A DNA stretch of 64,000 nt from Ochromonas danica (taxonomy: Eukaryota; Sar; Chrysophyceae; Chromulinales; Chromulinaceae), in NCBI GenBank assembly GCA_015146655.1, contig VKHL01000009.1, forward strand, positions 124,001 to 188,000, in the 5' to 3' direction. A program made the position numbers and the translations under genes. Below, piece after piece: positions 33,853-44,146 of this stretch; the stretch's first letter is position 1; the number at the start of each line of letters is the position of its first letter. The notes under the pieces are model-generated. The model did no database searches. It was not told the DNA's origin and saw only the letters and a list, made by a program, of their open reading frames with translations.

Positions 33853-35962
33853 ATGATCGAATTAGAGGAAGATAATCGATGGCATAAATCTATGGTTGAT
33901 TCTATTGATAAGATAGTAGAAGATATGCATGAATTATTAAAGCGTCTTCTTCATTATCAAGCATCTTCCTTGCAAGTGGTCCATTTTTGGTGAGTTTTCC
34001 TGGTGTTCGTGTTGGTATGGTGTGTTCGTCTAGACAGGATCGAGGATAGCAAGCTAACATGATCGCGGCCTCTCCCTTTCCTTTCCTTACCTCCCCTCCT
34101 GTACTACTAGTCAATCATACAGTCAACTAATGATCTTTGTCTATATGTTGTTTCTCTATATCTAGTGAGAAATATAGGAAAGCTAAGAAGACCTTCCGAG
34201 ATAATGAAGTAAGAATGGATTTCTGTTTGAGGTAAGAAGGACCAACCAATCATCTGCTAAGGACATGACATAACCTATCAACTGGATGACATCATATCAT
34301 ATAACATCGTATGATATGATATGGTAGAGATTGTGAGTCTTATGGAGTGGTGGAAAATTCTTATCACAACTGTCTCACGGTAAATAGAGTTATCCCATTC
34401 TTCTTATCACGGTGTGCCTAGAAGAGTCTTTATTTCTTTGTTTTTATCTCTGTTTGTTTTTAGAGTTTCGAAGCTGCTTATAATATATCCGTCACATTGA
34501 AAGATTGTGCTCAAACATGGTTTGCCCGTGTAGTTGATGCAACAAGTGGGCTTAGCAGTGTTTTGGATAACTTCCCTCCTTTCCAAGACGAAGACTATAA
34601 GAATGTGCTGGCTGAGGTATGTGAAGAACAAATCACTCAGACTAACACTGTTCTTATGATATCTTTGATGGATGATTCTAGTCATCAAAGGTGATGAAAG
34701 AGTTTGATGAGTCCCAGGGATTGCTAAAGGATGCCTTGGGTGCATGTTTGAGACATGCTGAGGGTACTTTATCCATGGCATCTTTAAGCAAGAAGACAGA
34801 AGTTGTTGCTGCCAATCCACCGCTGAGTCAGACGACCATGCACACCTTCGTAAGCAAAAAGCAGGTGAAAGAAGACTTTGGGGCGGTTTATTCCCTTGAC
34901 AACCAAATATCTGCTGCCAACCTCAATGATACAAATGATACAGAGCCAATTGAATTAATCGTCCCTTCCAATCCATCTCCATCTCAACCATCCAATCCAA
35001 ATCAGATGGCCATACGCACCTTCTCTCGTGTCAAGTCTCCTGGACTGTTGAAAGAAGACTTTGTAACGCTTCATTCAGTTGACAACATAATATCTGCAAC
35101 CAAACTCAATGATCAAAATGAAACATTGCGAATTCATTCTGGTGAAGCAAGTGTCGCCTCTGACTCCGAAGAACGGGAGCTAATTGATGCACGCTTTCAA
35201 AAGAATCCTTCTCAAAGTCAGACACCTTCCAGTCGAAAGTCCCATGTGATGCACACAACCACAATTACTGCAAGAACATCTAATAGTAATAGTAGCACTC
35301 TATCGAATGCAGTTGATCGCGGGTATTCTATTGAAAAAGAAATTGATATCGGGAAGAATGAGATTTCGAAATATTTTTGGGAAGAAGAAGACTCCAATGA
35401 ACCTATACCACAGGCCATTCAGTCAAGTGCTAAAAATGAGAAACGCAAAAGAGAAAGTGACATTGATGAAGCTTCCGACGATGGCGGTTCGTATGTTTTC
35501 GACCGTTGGCAGGAAAATAAAGACAAAAAGGAAGGGAAAAGGCTGCGCGTGTCCAGTGATGGCCAACTGGCTGATGCATTTTTATCATCACCCAATAGAG
35601 CTCGTTTTAACACTATTACAAGTGGGAGTAAAGGTGCAATCTCAACAAAACCTCCATTCCCACGTGCAAGTAATGGTGACGACAGTTCGTATGAAGAACA
35701 AGAGGAAGACCATTTGTCTGACTCGGATTACATAGGAGATGAGAAATTAAAGAATAAATGGCCAAAGCGACCCTCAAAGAAAGGTGTTCATCCACCTTCC
35801 TTGGAAAAGAAAGTCAACAAGCAGAAAGATAAACAGCAAGATAGCGCAGATAAATCTCAAGTGGAAGACAAGGAGAGAAAGCCTCGAACAACAATAGAGT
35901 CGAAAGTTGACAAGGAAAAGAAAACTCCTCAGTCTTCAATGGTTGTTGATCTCACTATCTAG
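33853..35962 (+). CDS. Coiled-coil protein with terminal SUMO-interacting motif, uncharacterised
   Basis: Exons 33853-33989, 34166-34208, 34464-34616 and 34682-35962 close in frame and give 537 residues. The first 140 residues are a helical, coiled-coil-like domain. The middle contains a duplicated segment of about 40 residues: one copy reads KEDFGAVYSLDNQISAANLN and the second KEDFVTLHSVDNIISATKLN. A disordered acidic and Lys-rich region follows, with KRKRE and KNKWPKRPSKK as candidate nuclear signals. The C-terminus, SSMVVDLTI, is a textbook SUMO-interacting motif. The layout suggests a nuclear SUMO-pathway or DNA-metabolism partner, but no family was recognised. The exact acceptor of exon 4 is ambiguous by three codons. 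Confidence 0.65.
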
Positions 35963-36216
35963 TTGCTGCCTATATTGAGGGGCATATGATCAGTTATTTC
36001 TCTGTACATCTGTGTAAGTAAACAGTCTCCAAGAAGACACAACAACTTGGTGGTGGGAATGTTATGAATGAATTACATGCAAACTAGTTTTATAACATCA
36101 TCGTTAGCGCGTCTCTTCGACTAGCGGAGTACAGTAGTAGAAGAAGGCGATGAGAAAACACAAGAAAGTGGGTCTAAACAAAACCTAATACTAATTTAGG
36201 AAAGTGTGATGCAGCG
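35963..36216. other. Spacer between convergent genes
   Basis: 254 bp holding the presumed 3' untranslated regions of the SIM protein gene and the CaaX protein gene. Nothing else is seen. Confidence 0.4.
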
Positions 36217-37249
36217 TTAGCTAATAATACAACATCCTTTAGGAGCTTCGGGAGGAGCTTCTGGGTTATTGGAATAATGCAAATGCTCCACGAAGATATT
36301 CTATATACCGACAAGGATTTTAATAGAGAGAAAGTGACTCATAACACTTGGTATGGGAGGGGATGTGGTGGGGCGGGAACTGCTCACCTCAACTAAAGGA
36401 CTACCCTGCTCGTCTGCAAAAACAAGTTTCTTTGTCTCATCATTATGAAAGCTATTAGACCGAATGGCTTTTGCAAAAGTACTTTCATTCTTTAGAATCT
36501 TGATGGGAGACGCGGGAAGAGTGGCGTCATCGCCCGGTCCATGAAAATGCTCTGTGGGAAGAGGTGACTTCTTGATTTTCAATTCAGCTTTAAGCTGACT
36601 ATCTGCCTCGTCAGGATTGCTCCCTAGAAGAAGTAGAATATATATGAGCAGGTCAGATTTAAAGGCAGGGAGAGGGTGAGAGGAAGGATTGGATGACTCA
36701 CCAGGCCGACCTAACGCTATTCGGGTCAAACCGCTTAACCCGGCAAGGGGATGCCAAAAACTACGACGGATATATAAACAATAATAATAAATTTAAAGAA
36801 GAAACACTATGACACAGATCTTGAATTGAACAGAAGACAAGACAATCTAACTGCTGGAAGGACAATTCAAGAGCTGCTTGCTCATTCGAACAACAGAACT
36901 GCTGGAAAAACAATCAATAAAAAAATAATCCTTTCTTTCAGAGAGAGAGAGAGAGTCTATCTGGTGGTCGAAGAATGACTCTCTTTTCTTATAAAAGATA
37001 AGAAGGACTATTTAATGAAATGTATAATAATTATTATTACTATTGTGTAATAGTTCTGATATTAGTTTGTTGCCAGAGGAACAATCCTTTGAGTTGAAAA
37101 CAGTGCGGTGGCTTTGAGGGGCATGTGAGCGGTTTTACGGTTGAACACCTCACACGCAACACAATAATAGCTGACATTCGATCCTGCAATCCCAAAGGAT
37201 CCTTCTCTGGTGAATTTCCTTTTCGCTTCAATTTCGCTTCAGCAGACAT
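36217..37249 (-). CDS. Small CaaX-box protein, uncharacterised
   Basis: Four proposed exons, 37249-37176, 36760-36702, 36623-36388 and 36300-36217, close in frame to give 150 residues. The last three are well supported; the first join, across a 415-nt intron with the weak donor AT|GTCAGC, is less certain. The C-terminus is PKGCCIIS, a CaaX box (CIIS) with an extra upstream Cys, as in proteins that are farnesylated and palmitoylated. The body is polar and probably disordered, with several SP sites and a basic N-terminus (KLKRKGNSPEK). It therefore looks like a membrane-tethered adaptor. It shares a bidirectional promoter with the HD protein gene. Confidence 0.55.
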
Positions 37250-37277
37250 TGAGAAGCGAAAAGGAAAATGTCTGCTG
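37216..37277. promoter_or_regulatory. Palindromic bidirectional start region
   Basis: Two nested inverted repeats: TTCCTTTTCGCTTC at 37216-37229 with its complement at 37253-37266, and CAGCAGACAT at 37240-37249 with ATGTCTGCTG at 37268-37277. The second pair contains the start codons of the two divergent genes, so both proteins begin Met-Ser-Ala. The 5' leaders must be very short or overlap. Confidence 0.7.
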
Positions 37278-37927
37278 GTGAATATCTTGAAAGGAGATGG
37301 TTGAAGTTGGCAGAGTCTCTCTCACTGTCAGAGTCAGTGATTACCACCGTGTGGCAGGTCATTCGTCATCATTATAATGAAGATCATCGATACTACCACA
37401 CTTTAACCCATCTCTATCATATCTTCACACTCTATGATGAGATTATGATCTGGGTTGAAGATCACGTCTGTGTTGGCTTGGCTATATTCTTCCATGATGT
37501 TATTTACGATCCTTTGTCGAAGACCAATGAAGAAGACAGTGTCACTTTGTTCAACACTGTGCTCGCCGACCATTTGGATGAATCCTTAAGAGAAACCTTA
37601 AGAGAAAAAGTTGGGAGATTTATTTTGGCGACCAAAACACACAGTTGGGAGGAAAGCTCGGAAAATGATTTGAAGATCTTCCTGGACTTGGATATGAGCA
37701 TTCTTGGAAGTGATCAGAGCGAGTACCAACAATACAGCGCAACTATTCGAAAAGAGTATTCTGTCTTCAGTGATGAAGTTTACCGAGAAGGCAGAGCAAA
37801 GCTATTGCGTTCCTTTCTCTCGAATGGGAAACCTATATTTGCTACATTGGCACTGAGAGAGCGATGGGAGATGAAGGCAAGAGAGAATATCGAGCAGGAA
37901 TGTCAACAGTTAACAAGCTCCTGTTGA
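37268..37927 (+). CDS. HD-superfamily metal-dependent phosphohydrolase
   Basis: A single exon encodes 219 residues. It matches the small 'predicted metal-dependent HD phosphohydrolase' family of about 200 residues. A first His lies in RYYHTLTHLYHI (around 44), the His-Asp pair in IFFHDVIYDP (76-77), and a distal Asp in IFLDLDMSILG (around 129). Together these would form a divalent metal site for phosphate-ester hydrolysis. The natural substrate of this family is not established, though a nucleotide is likely. The ATG lies in a palindrome shared with the divergent CaaX gene. The 3' end faces the cactin gene, only 27 bp away. Confidence 0.85.
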   Translation: MSAGEYLERRWLKLAESLSLSESVITTVWQVIRHHYNEDHRYYHTLTHLYHIFTLYDEIMIWVEDHVCVGLAIFFHDVIYDPLSKTNEEDSVTLFNTVLADHLDESLRETLREKVGRFILATKTHSWEESSENDLKIFLDLDMSILGSDQSEYQQYSATIRKEYSVFSDEVYREGRAKLLRSFLSNGKPIFATLALRERWEMKARENIEQECQQLTSSC

Positions 37928-37954
37928 AATTAGATAAATTCACTTTATTACCTT

Positions 37955-39785
37955 CTATCTACGGTAGAAGACTCGTTTGAAATTGAAGTGTAGCTGCAAT
38001 ACTCCTCGATCGAAGACACAGAGGAAACCTGCCCGACGATGCTTGTCCCATTCTTTGTTCAAGATTTTAAATGCGATATCCTCATATGGTGGTCCAGCCG
38101 TGAAGCGAATGATAACAAATTCATTATTCTCAGCATCAGCACAGGGCTCCAGAACGTAACGAGGAGCGATAGTCTTGTCCAGCAAGTCAGGGTAGAAAAT
38201 GGTAAACTTGTAACCTTGAATAACCTATATCAATAGAAGCGTCAACGAACTGCATTCAAAGAAAACTAAGGAATCTAAAACAAACCTTAGGTGGAGGGTT
38301 ATCATGGTCATAATGCGTCAGGTTATATTTCGTGCGATCCCAACCAGTCCTGACACGATTGAAATAGCGAGGCTTGCGAGGTAGGTACTTGTCCCCTAAC
38401 TTGAGATGATCAGCAGAGAGAGCAGGTAACACAACTTCTTCTGCACCAGCCACAATCTCCGTGCTTTCATCTTCCTCTAATTCAACGTTCGCATCTTCCA
38501 AATACTTTTGAACGACGATATCATCAACCGTCAATGGGCGTTTAGAACCATGAGCTCGTGATGATTCCTCACGATCACGCTTACGAGAGACATTCTCAGT
38601 TGAAACAATACCTCTGGATTGCAAGGTATGCAACAGGCCTTTCCATTGACTTAGCTTTTCATTGTGGAAGAGCAAGAGATCTGCTCTAGCTCTCTGCAGA
38701 ATAACCTCATCAAGAAGGAGTTCCCAATATTCCACATCCAACACCTGACCAGGAACAAGCTTTGCTTGAATCTCACCTTGTAGTTTGTCTAATTCAGCAA
38801 GAGACTTGCCTTTGAGTAAACCGCGTACATCCTCGATGATGGAGTCATGCAATGCACCGGTCATGCGATCGGGGTTTTGGAGATGTTGCTTGCGTGACTT
38901 GGCCACAGTAAATAGTGCTTGCCAAAAGAATGGATACTGCTTTCCTTTTTGTTCATCTAACTGTCGAAAATTCTCCACATCTTCCATGAGCTGGTCTATC
39001 TCTTGAATATGCTGAAGACTGTCAATTATACCAGATGGAGTCTGAAGCTCAGCAAATTGATAAACAATGAAATCCAACTCCTTATTTTCCACTGGTTCTT
39101 TCTTATTCTTCGCTTCTAGTACTTTCTCACCCATTTCAATCAATAACACATTCTTTACAATACGATCAATAGGATGTTCACGAAATTCACATAATCGTAA
39201 ACGAGATCGTTCTTTAAGTTGTTCAAGATGGAAGTCTTCTTCTTTTCTTTGCCAATCACCAAAGGCTGCCATTTCTCTTAATCGTTGTTCCTCATCACGT
39301 AATCGTTCTAATTCTGCTAACTCATTCTCTCGATCTTGTCGTCGTTTTCGCACTTTTTCAATCTCTGTCAGTAATTCAACACGTTTGTTGGCTTCTCTAG
39401 TTGCTTCATTCTCCTCCTCACTGCTGTTATCACTGTCATCATCATCACTGCCACTGTCACTATGGCGACGATGTTTCTTGCTCTTCTTGCTCTTCTCTTT
39501 CTTGCTCTTCTTACTCTTTCGTTCTTCACCTTTCTCTTCTTTCTTCTTACCCCAGACAAAAGGTGTTAGAAGATTGGCATCACCGAAAGGATTGATCTCA
39601 TTAGTATATCCCAACATCTTGGCTACCTGTGTGACGACAACAACAAGAGAATGAGACAATGACAAAGAGTTTTAGTCTAGGAGAAGGATGATGAAACATA
39701 CCTTGGCAACTTTCTTTGCTGACTTTCTGTTGACTTTTTCATCCTCATCCTCGTCAGACTGGTAAGCACTCTTTGACTTTCCCAT
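37955..39785 (-). CDS. CACTIN: Cactin, spliceosome-associated protein
   Basis: Exons 39785-39702, 39626-38286 and 38224-37955 (introns 75 and 61 nt, phase 0) give 564 residues. The N-terminus has the conserved KMLGYTNEINPFGDANL segment, then a Lys/Arg/Ser-rich and coiled-coil region. The mid domain carries LDVEYWELLLDE. The C-terminal cactin domain includes KPRYFNRVRTGWDRTKYN, YDHDNPPPK, YKFTIFYPDL and FNFKRVFYRR, the invariant terminus of the family. In animals, yeast and plants cactin acts in pre-mRNA splicing fidelity. The length is somewhat shorter than metazoan cactins because the N-terminal RS-like region is reduced. Identification is secure. Confidence 0.97.
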
Positions 39786-39995
39786 GACGAATATGACCGA
39801 TAATAGACCTATTTACTGGACTATAGTGCTGAACTCTGTGATGGTCTCATGGAAGAGGAGAAGAAGGAAGAAATGACAAACGCGTTCTTTACACCTCTAA
39901 AAACGCTCGACAAATCACACTTTTGAAAGTTAAAACCCTCCCTCGAGGCATTTTTAAGATTTAATATGTTCTCATCCAGTTTAGCTACATTCTCT

Positions 39996-42113
39996 CTATT
40001 TCTTCAATTTTCTGAGAGAGGGAAAGAGTCGATTGTGATAAGCCCAGTGTTGCAACATGGTCACCATCGTCCCTTCTGCAGAACATTTCAATGATTCATT
40101 ATACACTCTCTTCATGAGCTTTCCCAATCTCTTTCGTCTTTTCTCATCTATACTACTCTTACCCGACAAGTCTTCATGGTATTTCCACCAATACAATACA
40201 GACAGAATAACACTGTCGTCTATGACCTTCCGTGCATTCTCTAACACTATTAAAACTGCATTATGTTGAGCAGACAGCTCTTGTTTTCCTTCACAACAAC
40301 TGCAAACATCTCCATACACCAGATGCTCTAGGTCACTCCTTCCCTTCTGATCACATGAAGCCGAATTATTTGTGGAAGCTTCAGAATGTAAGTATAACGC
40401 ATAGAGATCATCTATCCCAGTGTCATCAGCTGAAATCAGACATTGAAGAGCATCACTAACTGAGTTCTTCAGTACATGGCTATCTTGAAGTAGCTGCTGC
40501 ACCATATATAACACTTGATATTCTGATGGAGCAGCACTGTGCAATCTGGAAACTTCTTGTGCTACTCGTTGTTGTGTCAGCACGGCCACTCTGTTGTCCT
40601 GGAATACCAGCAATAAAGTTGTATAGATCCCGCCTTCAATCTGAGCATCATGATTATCATCGGTCAAGTCACTAGCCATGCGTGATCTCCACAGCGAGGT
40701 GACTAACAAATGAACCAATGGCAGCCAACGCTCACGATCAGTGAGATCGGGATTAATCTCTTCAACATTGCATGACAGAGCCGAAACAACGAACAAACTT
40801 TGCTTTTGCTGCCGCAGTGGATTATGAGAGGACAATAAGGACTCTGTATTGGATGCAGTAGTGATCGAAGTGACTTGACGATGTCCATCCCATGTTCGAC
40901 CATCTCGTCGAATAGAGACTTGCTTGTCCTTCAGGTCGTCTTGGCTATCGAAGTTAGCATACAATGCTTGCATGGCAGTGAACAACCTTCCGCTACTAGC
41001 ATGATAGACAATAGAGGCAACAATCTTGCTTGTAAACTCAGCAGTTCGACCAAGATTAGCACCAAGACAAGGCAAATCTTCTTCTGCTGCCACTTCTTTC
41101 AAAAGTGCTATTTCTTGGGTCGAGGTATCACGAACCCCACCCAATACACAAATCACCAACGCTGGCTGTAAGTCTTGAGATATCGATGTTGTTGTAGTAG
41201 ATGGGAAGATCGGCAGTTCTCGAGGATAGTCTTCATGCAGGAATAACACCATTGCCCTCCTCACTGCCCCTGCTCCTCCTGTCCCCTGTTGGCCTTCCTG
41301 TGACAGTCTTTTCCGCTTTCGACTATCTTTCACGTCAACTTCAATACTATCAGTGCGCAATATATTGTCAAAGGCTTTTCGAAAGCATTCTCTGAGGACG
41401 GCCTCATTGCCACCACCATTTGTCTGACTCTCGCTCTTGCTGTTGTTGTTAGTCTGCTGGATGGTCTGAAACTCTGCATAAGCACTTTCCACATCACTTT
41501 TATTAGATTTCTTTGATACCAACTCAATCGATCCATTAAGATGATGCTTGCGCAAGAAGTCTATATCACAGGAGAGTTGCATCGCTTGGATCATTTGTTT
41601 CTTCCCTATTATCAGCTGTGCTGCGCTGTTGTTTTTGGGGTCATTGTGTGACTGGAGTGGCCAGATCCAACTTGACAGGAAGTCACTTGTAGATCTTGAG
41701 TTGCTACTTCTTAATGATTCAGTTTGTTGAAAAGACATCTTCCAAGATCGAATGAGTGCCTGCTCTGTGAGTGTTGGCACGGTGCTGCGAGCTAACCGCA
41801 CTGGTTGGATGAAGGAAAGACCAATCGAATGAGGATAGGCCGCATGCTTCTCTTTGTTAGTAGAACGAGTAGCATGATCTGTCCTGTCTTTCTCACTGTG
41901 AAAGACAATCTGTACAGAATGAACAGAGCTGGCAGGAAGGTGCTGAGAGTCTTTATAACATGCAGCACGTACAATACGAACTAAAGCATCCCTTCTAGAC
42001 CACCATTGCGATTGATCATCATTTGGTCGGAAAGAAGATGAATCACAAGGTCCATCACTTAGAATAATGAACGCAACTTCAGACCTCATTTCATTCATCC
42101 ATTCCCCTTTCAT
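39996..42113 (-). CDS. Uncharacterised 705-aa protein
   Basis: One long exon from the ATG at 42113. Sequence just upstream ends in a good acceptor (GTTAACTTAG), so a non-coding first exon is possible. The N-terminus (EVAFIILSDGPCDS ... SVHSVQIVFHSEKD) has the strand pattern of a Rossmann or vWA-like domain. A middle segment, ALVICVLGGVRDTSTQEIALL, continues an alpha/beta pattern, and the last 200 residues are helical. A Ser/Asn-rich linker separates them. No catalytic motif, signal or TM segment is visible. I do not recognise the family. It is divergent from the Old Yellow Enzyme gene. Confidence 0.75.
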   Translation of the reverse strand: MKGEWMNEMRSEVAFIILSDGPCDSSSFRPNDDQSQWWSRRDALVRIVRAACYKDSQHLPASSVHSVQIVFHSEKDRTDHATRSTNKEKHAAYPHSIGLSFIQPVRLARSTVPTLTEQALIRSWKMSFQQTESLRSSNSRSTSDFLSSWIWPLQSHNDPKNNSAAQLIIGKKQMIQAMQLSCDIDFLRKHHLNGSIELVSKKSNKSDVESAYAEFQTIQQTNNNSKSESQTNGGGNEAVLRECFRKAFDNILRTDSIEVDVKDSRKRKRLSQEGQQGTGGAGAVRRAMVLFLHEDYPRELPIFPSTTTTSISQDLQPALVICVLGGVRDTSTQEIALLKEVAAEEDLPCLGANLGRTAEFTSKIVASIVYHASSGRLFTAMQALYANFDSQDDLKDKQVSIRRDGRTWDGHRQVTSITTASNTESLLSSHNPLRQQKQSLFVVSALSCNVEEINPDLTDRERWLPLVHLLVTSLWRSRMASDLTDDNHDAQIEGGIYTTLLLVFQDNRVAVLTQQRVAQEVSRLHSAAPSEYQVLYMVQQLLQDSHVLKNSVSDALQCLISADDTGIDDLYALYLHSEASTNNSASCDQKGRSDLEHLVYGDVCSCCEGKQELSAQHNAVLIVLENARKVIDDSVILSVLYWWKYHEDLSGKSSIDEKRRKRLGKLMKRVYNESLKCSAEGTMVTMLQHWAYHNRLFPSLRKLKK

Positions 42114-42283
42114 CACCTAAGTTAACAACGACAAGTTAAAGCTACCGGAAAGTGACAAGACAAGGACGATGAGGTGACAACAGACAACCCGCAGCAGATC
42201 CGATCCCATCGAAGATCCATCGGAGATGGAGCACGCCAGCACAATCTTATTCTCATCATCCCAGCAGGGTCCAGTCAAGAAAG

Positions 42284-43393
42284 ATGTCTCTGTTGTTGTC
42301 TCCTTATAAGCTCGGCACCCTTGAGCTGTCCAACCGTGTTGTGATGGCCCCTCTCACAAGAGGCAGAGCGGGAACTTCTCGCACACCCAATGACTACATG
42401 CGTCAGTACTACGAAATGCGTGCCAGCGCGGGCTTGATCATCGTTGAAGCCTCTGTTATTAGTTCACAAGGCTATGGCTGGTTCGGCTCTCCAGGCATCT
42501 ATACCCAGGAACATGCTGAAGGTTGGAAGCCCATCGCCGAGGCAGTACACAACAAAGGAGGCAAGATCTTCATCCAACTGTGGCACATGGGGAGACAATC
42601 TCACCCTTCCTTTCATGAAACTAATGAGATCGTCGCTCCTTCCGCCATTAAGATTCCTGGTGACGGACGTGTTTTTGATGTTAACGCCCAACCTGTTCCT
42701 TATGCTACTCCTCGAGCCTTAACCACTGAAGAGGTGGAAGCACTACCAGAACAATATAAGCATAGTGCTCGTATTGCGAAGGAAAGTGGCTTCGACGGTG
42801 TGGAGATTCATTGTGCTAACGGCTATCTACTCGACACCTTCCTCCAGTCCAGCACGAACTTGCGCACAGACAAGTACGGTGGAAGTCCTGAGAATCGCTT
42901 ACGCGTTCTTCATGAGGTCATTGCCGCGATTGCGGAAGTCTTCCCTCATGACCGCATTGGTGTGCGCATCTCTCCCAATGGAGTCACCGGTGGCATGGGT
43001 AGTGCAGACAATGACACTTTCTTCCCCTTCTTGGCCAAGGAGATTGCCAAATATGGTCTTGCCTATCTGCACGTAATGGATGGTCTTGGCTTTGGCTTCC
43101 ATAATTTATGCAAACCTGTCACTCTCTTTGATATCAAGAAGGAGTTCCCAGGTCCCGTCATTGGCAATATTACCTACACCAAGGACACTGCGGAGGGATC
43201 TCTTCGCACTGGAGCTGTAGATTTGATAGCATTCGGCAGAGCTTATTTGTCCAATCCAGATCTTGTGGAGAGATTCAGGGATAATCTTCCTTTAGCTGAA
43301 GAAGCTCCATTAACTCATTGGTTTGGCCACGACGCCGATCCATCCAAGACTTTAGAAGGTTACCTGACTTACGGTCCTGCCAAGTTAGAGTAA
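42284..43393 (+). CDS. Old Yellow Enzyme family NADPH:flavin oxidoreductase
   Basis: A single exon encodes 369 residues. It should be an FMN-dependent ene-reductase acting on alpha,beta-unsaturated carbonyls; 12-oxophytodienoate-like substrates are possible. The family fingerprint is complete. The N-terminal NRVVMAPLTRGRA binds FMN. FIQLWHMGRQSH is present. The substrate-binding His176 and Asn179 and the proton-donor Tyr181 lie in EIHCANGYLLDTFLQ, followed by RTDKYGGSPENR. Near the C-terminus FGRAYLSNPDLVERF is the phosphate-binding segment. No targeting sequence is seen, so it is likely cytosolic. Confidence 0.95.
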   Translation: MSLLLSPYKLGTLELSNRVVMAPLTRGRAGTSRTPNDYMRQYYEMRASAGLIIVEASVISSQGYGWFGSPGIYTQEHAEGWKPIAEAVHNKGGKIFIQLWHMGRQSHPSFHETNEIVAPSAIKIPGDGRVFDVNAQPVPYATPRALTTEEVEALPEQYKHSARIAKESGFDGVEIHCANGYLLDTFLQSSTNLRTDKYGGSPENRLRVLHEVIAAIAEVFPHDRIGVRISPNGVTGGMGSADNDTFFPFLAKEIAKYGLAYLHVMDGLGFGFHNLCKPVTLFDIKKEFPGPVIGNITYTKDTAEGSLRTGAVDLIAFGRAYLSNPDLVERFRDNLPLAEEAPLTHWFGHDADPSKTLEGYLTYGPAKLE

Positions 43394-43598
43394 ACAGTAT
43401 GGAGTATGGTGTTGGAGGTATTGTTAAGTTATCAAACTTCTGATGTGGTCTTGAATTGTGTGCACTAGAGTTCACACGTCATCACACATTCAATTGCGTC
43501 TCCATAGTTATATTAATTGAATCCCATTATTTAAATCGATGTCAACTTCAGCACAGTTTATATAGGCAACGTGACGAGAGAGGGATTTACCAGTTCTT

Positions 43599-43652
43599 AC
43601 GTCTACTCTCCGGCGCAAAAAACTGCATGTGGCTGCGTGAGAGAGTAGACGT
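43599..43652. terminator. Inverted repeat downstream of the Old Yellow Enzyme gene
   Basis: ACGTCTACTCTC at 43599-43610 pairs perfectly with GAGAGTAGACGT at 43641-43652, with weaker pairing continuing inward. It lies about 200 bp after the stop codon. It could be an mRNA 3' structure or another small foldback; a terminator role is only a guess. Confidence 0.4.
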
Positions 43653-43762
43653 CAATGAAGTAAAATTGTAGTGCAGAATCGCCTACAACTTATGACTACA
43701 AGCTCTAGTACACAAGGATACAACTAGATGATCTGATGGAACAGATCATTACAATCCTTTCC

Positions 43763-43977
43763 AGTCACCCCTGGTTACAAAATTTTCGTTTTCGGTTTTC
43801 GGAGTTGTGATGACTCGGAGTTGAATGGCTGTTATAACTCGCTTTTTATGACTTTTCTTCAGGATTTTCGTTTTCGGTTTTCGGAGTCTGCTGATGACCA
43901 TCCCGAAAAGACCGTTTATGCTGCCAAAAAACAGACTTTTTCCCAACGAAAACGAAAAAAACGTTACAGGGGTGACT
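43763..43977. repeat. MITE-like element: inverted ends with internal direct repeat
   Basis: The ends at 43763-43795 and 43947-43977 are imperfect inverted repeats of about 32 bp, beginning AGTCACCCCTG and ending CAGGGGTGACT. Inside, a 24-bp unit (ATTTTCGTTTTCGG... type) is directly repeated at 43782-43805 and 43864-43887. The element is about 215 bp and encodes nothing. The AGTCACCCC end also occurs in the foldback at 50745-50853. It could be a miniature inverted-repeat DNA transposon relic. Confidence 0.6.
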
Positions 43978-44146
43978 TGCCGGGCCAAACTGCCGTGTGT
44001 TGCGGTGGCATTTTCTGCGAATCGTTGCGTCTGAGAACATTCCTTTCTCCTCTCCTCTCCTGCTCGTCATCCTACACCAGTCCTGTTGATCCAAGCATTC
44101 CATAGGATAATAACCTCCATTATTGATTGATCTCTCCTAAGAACAA

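Larger units (their letters stand above)
43394..44146. other. Spacer with two inverted-repeat structures
   Basis: No gene. A short stem at 43599-43652 lies downstream of the Old Yellow Enzyme gene, and a larger element-like structure at 43763-43977 lies upstream of the gene at 44147. Both are listed separately. Confidence 0.6.
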
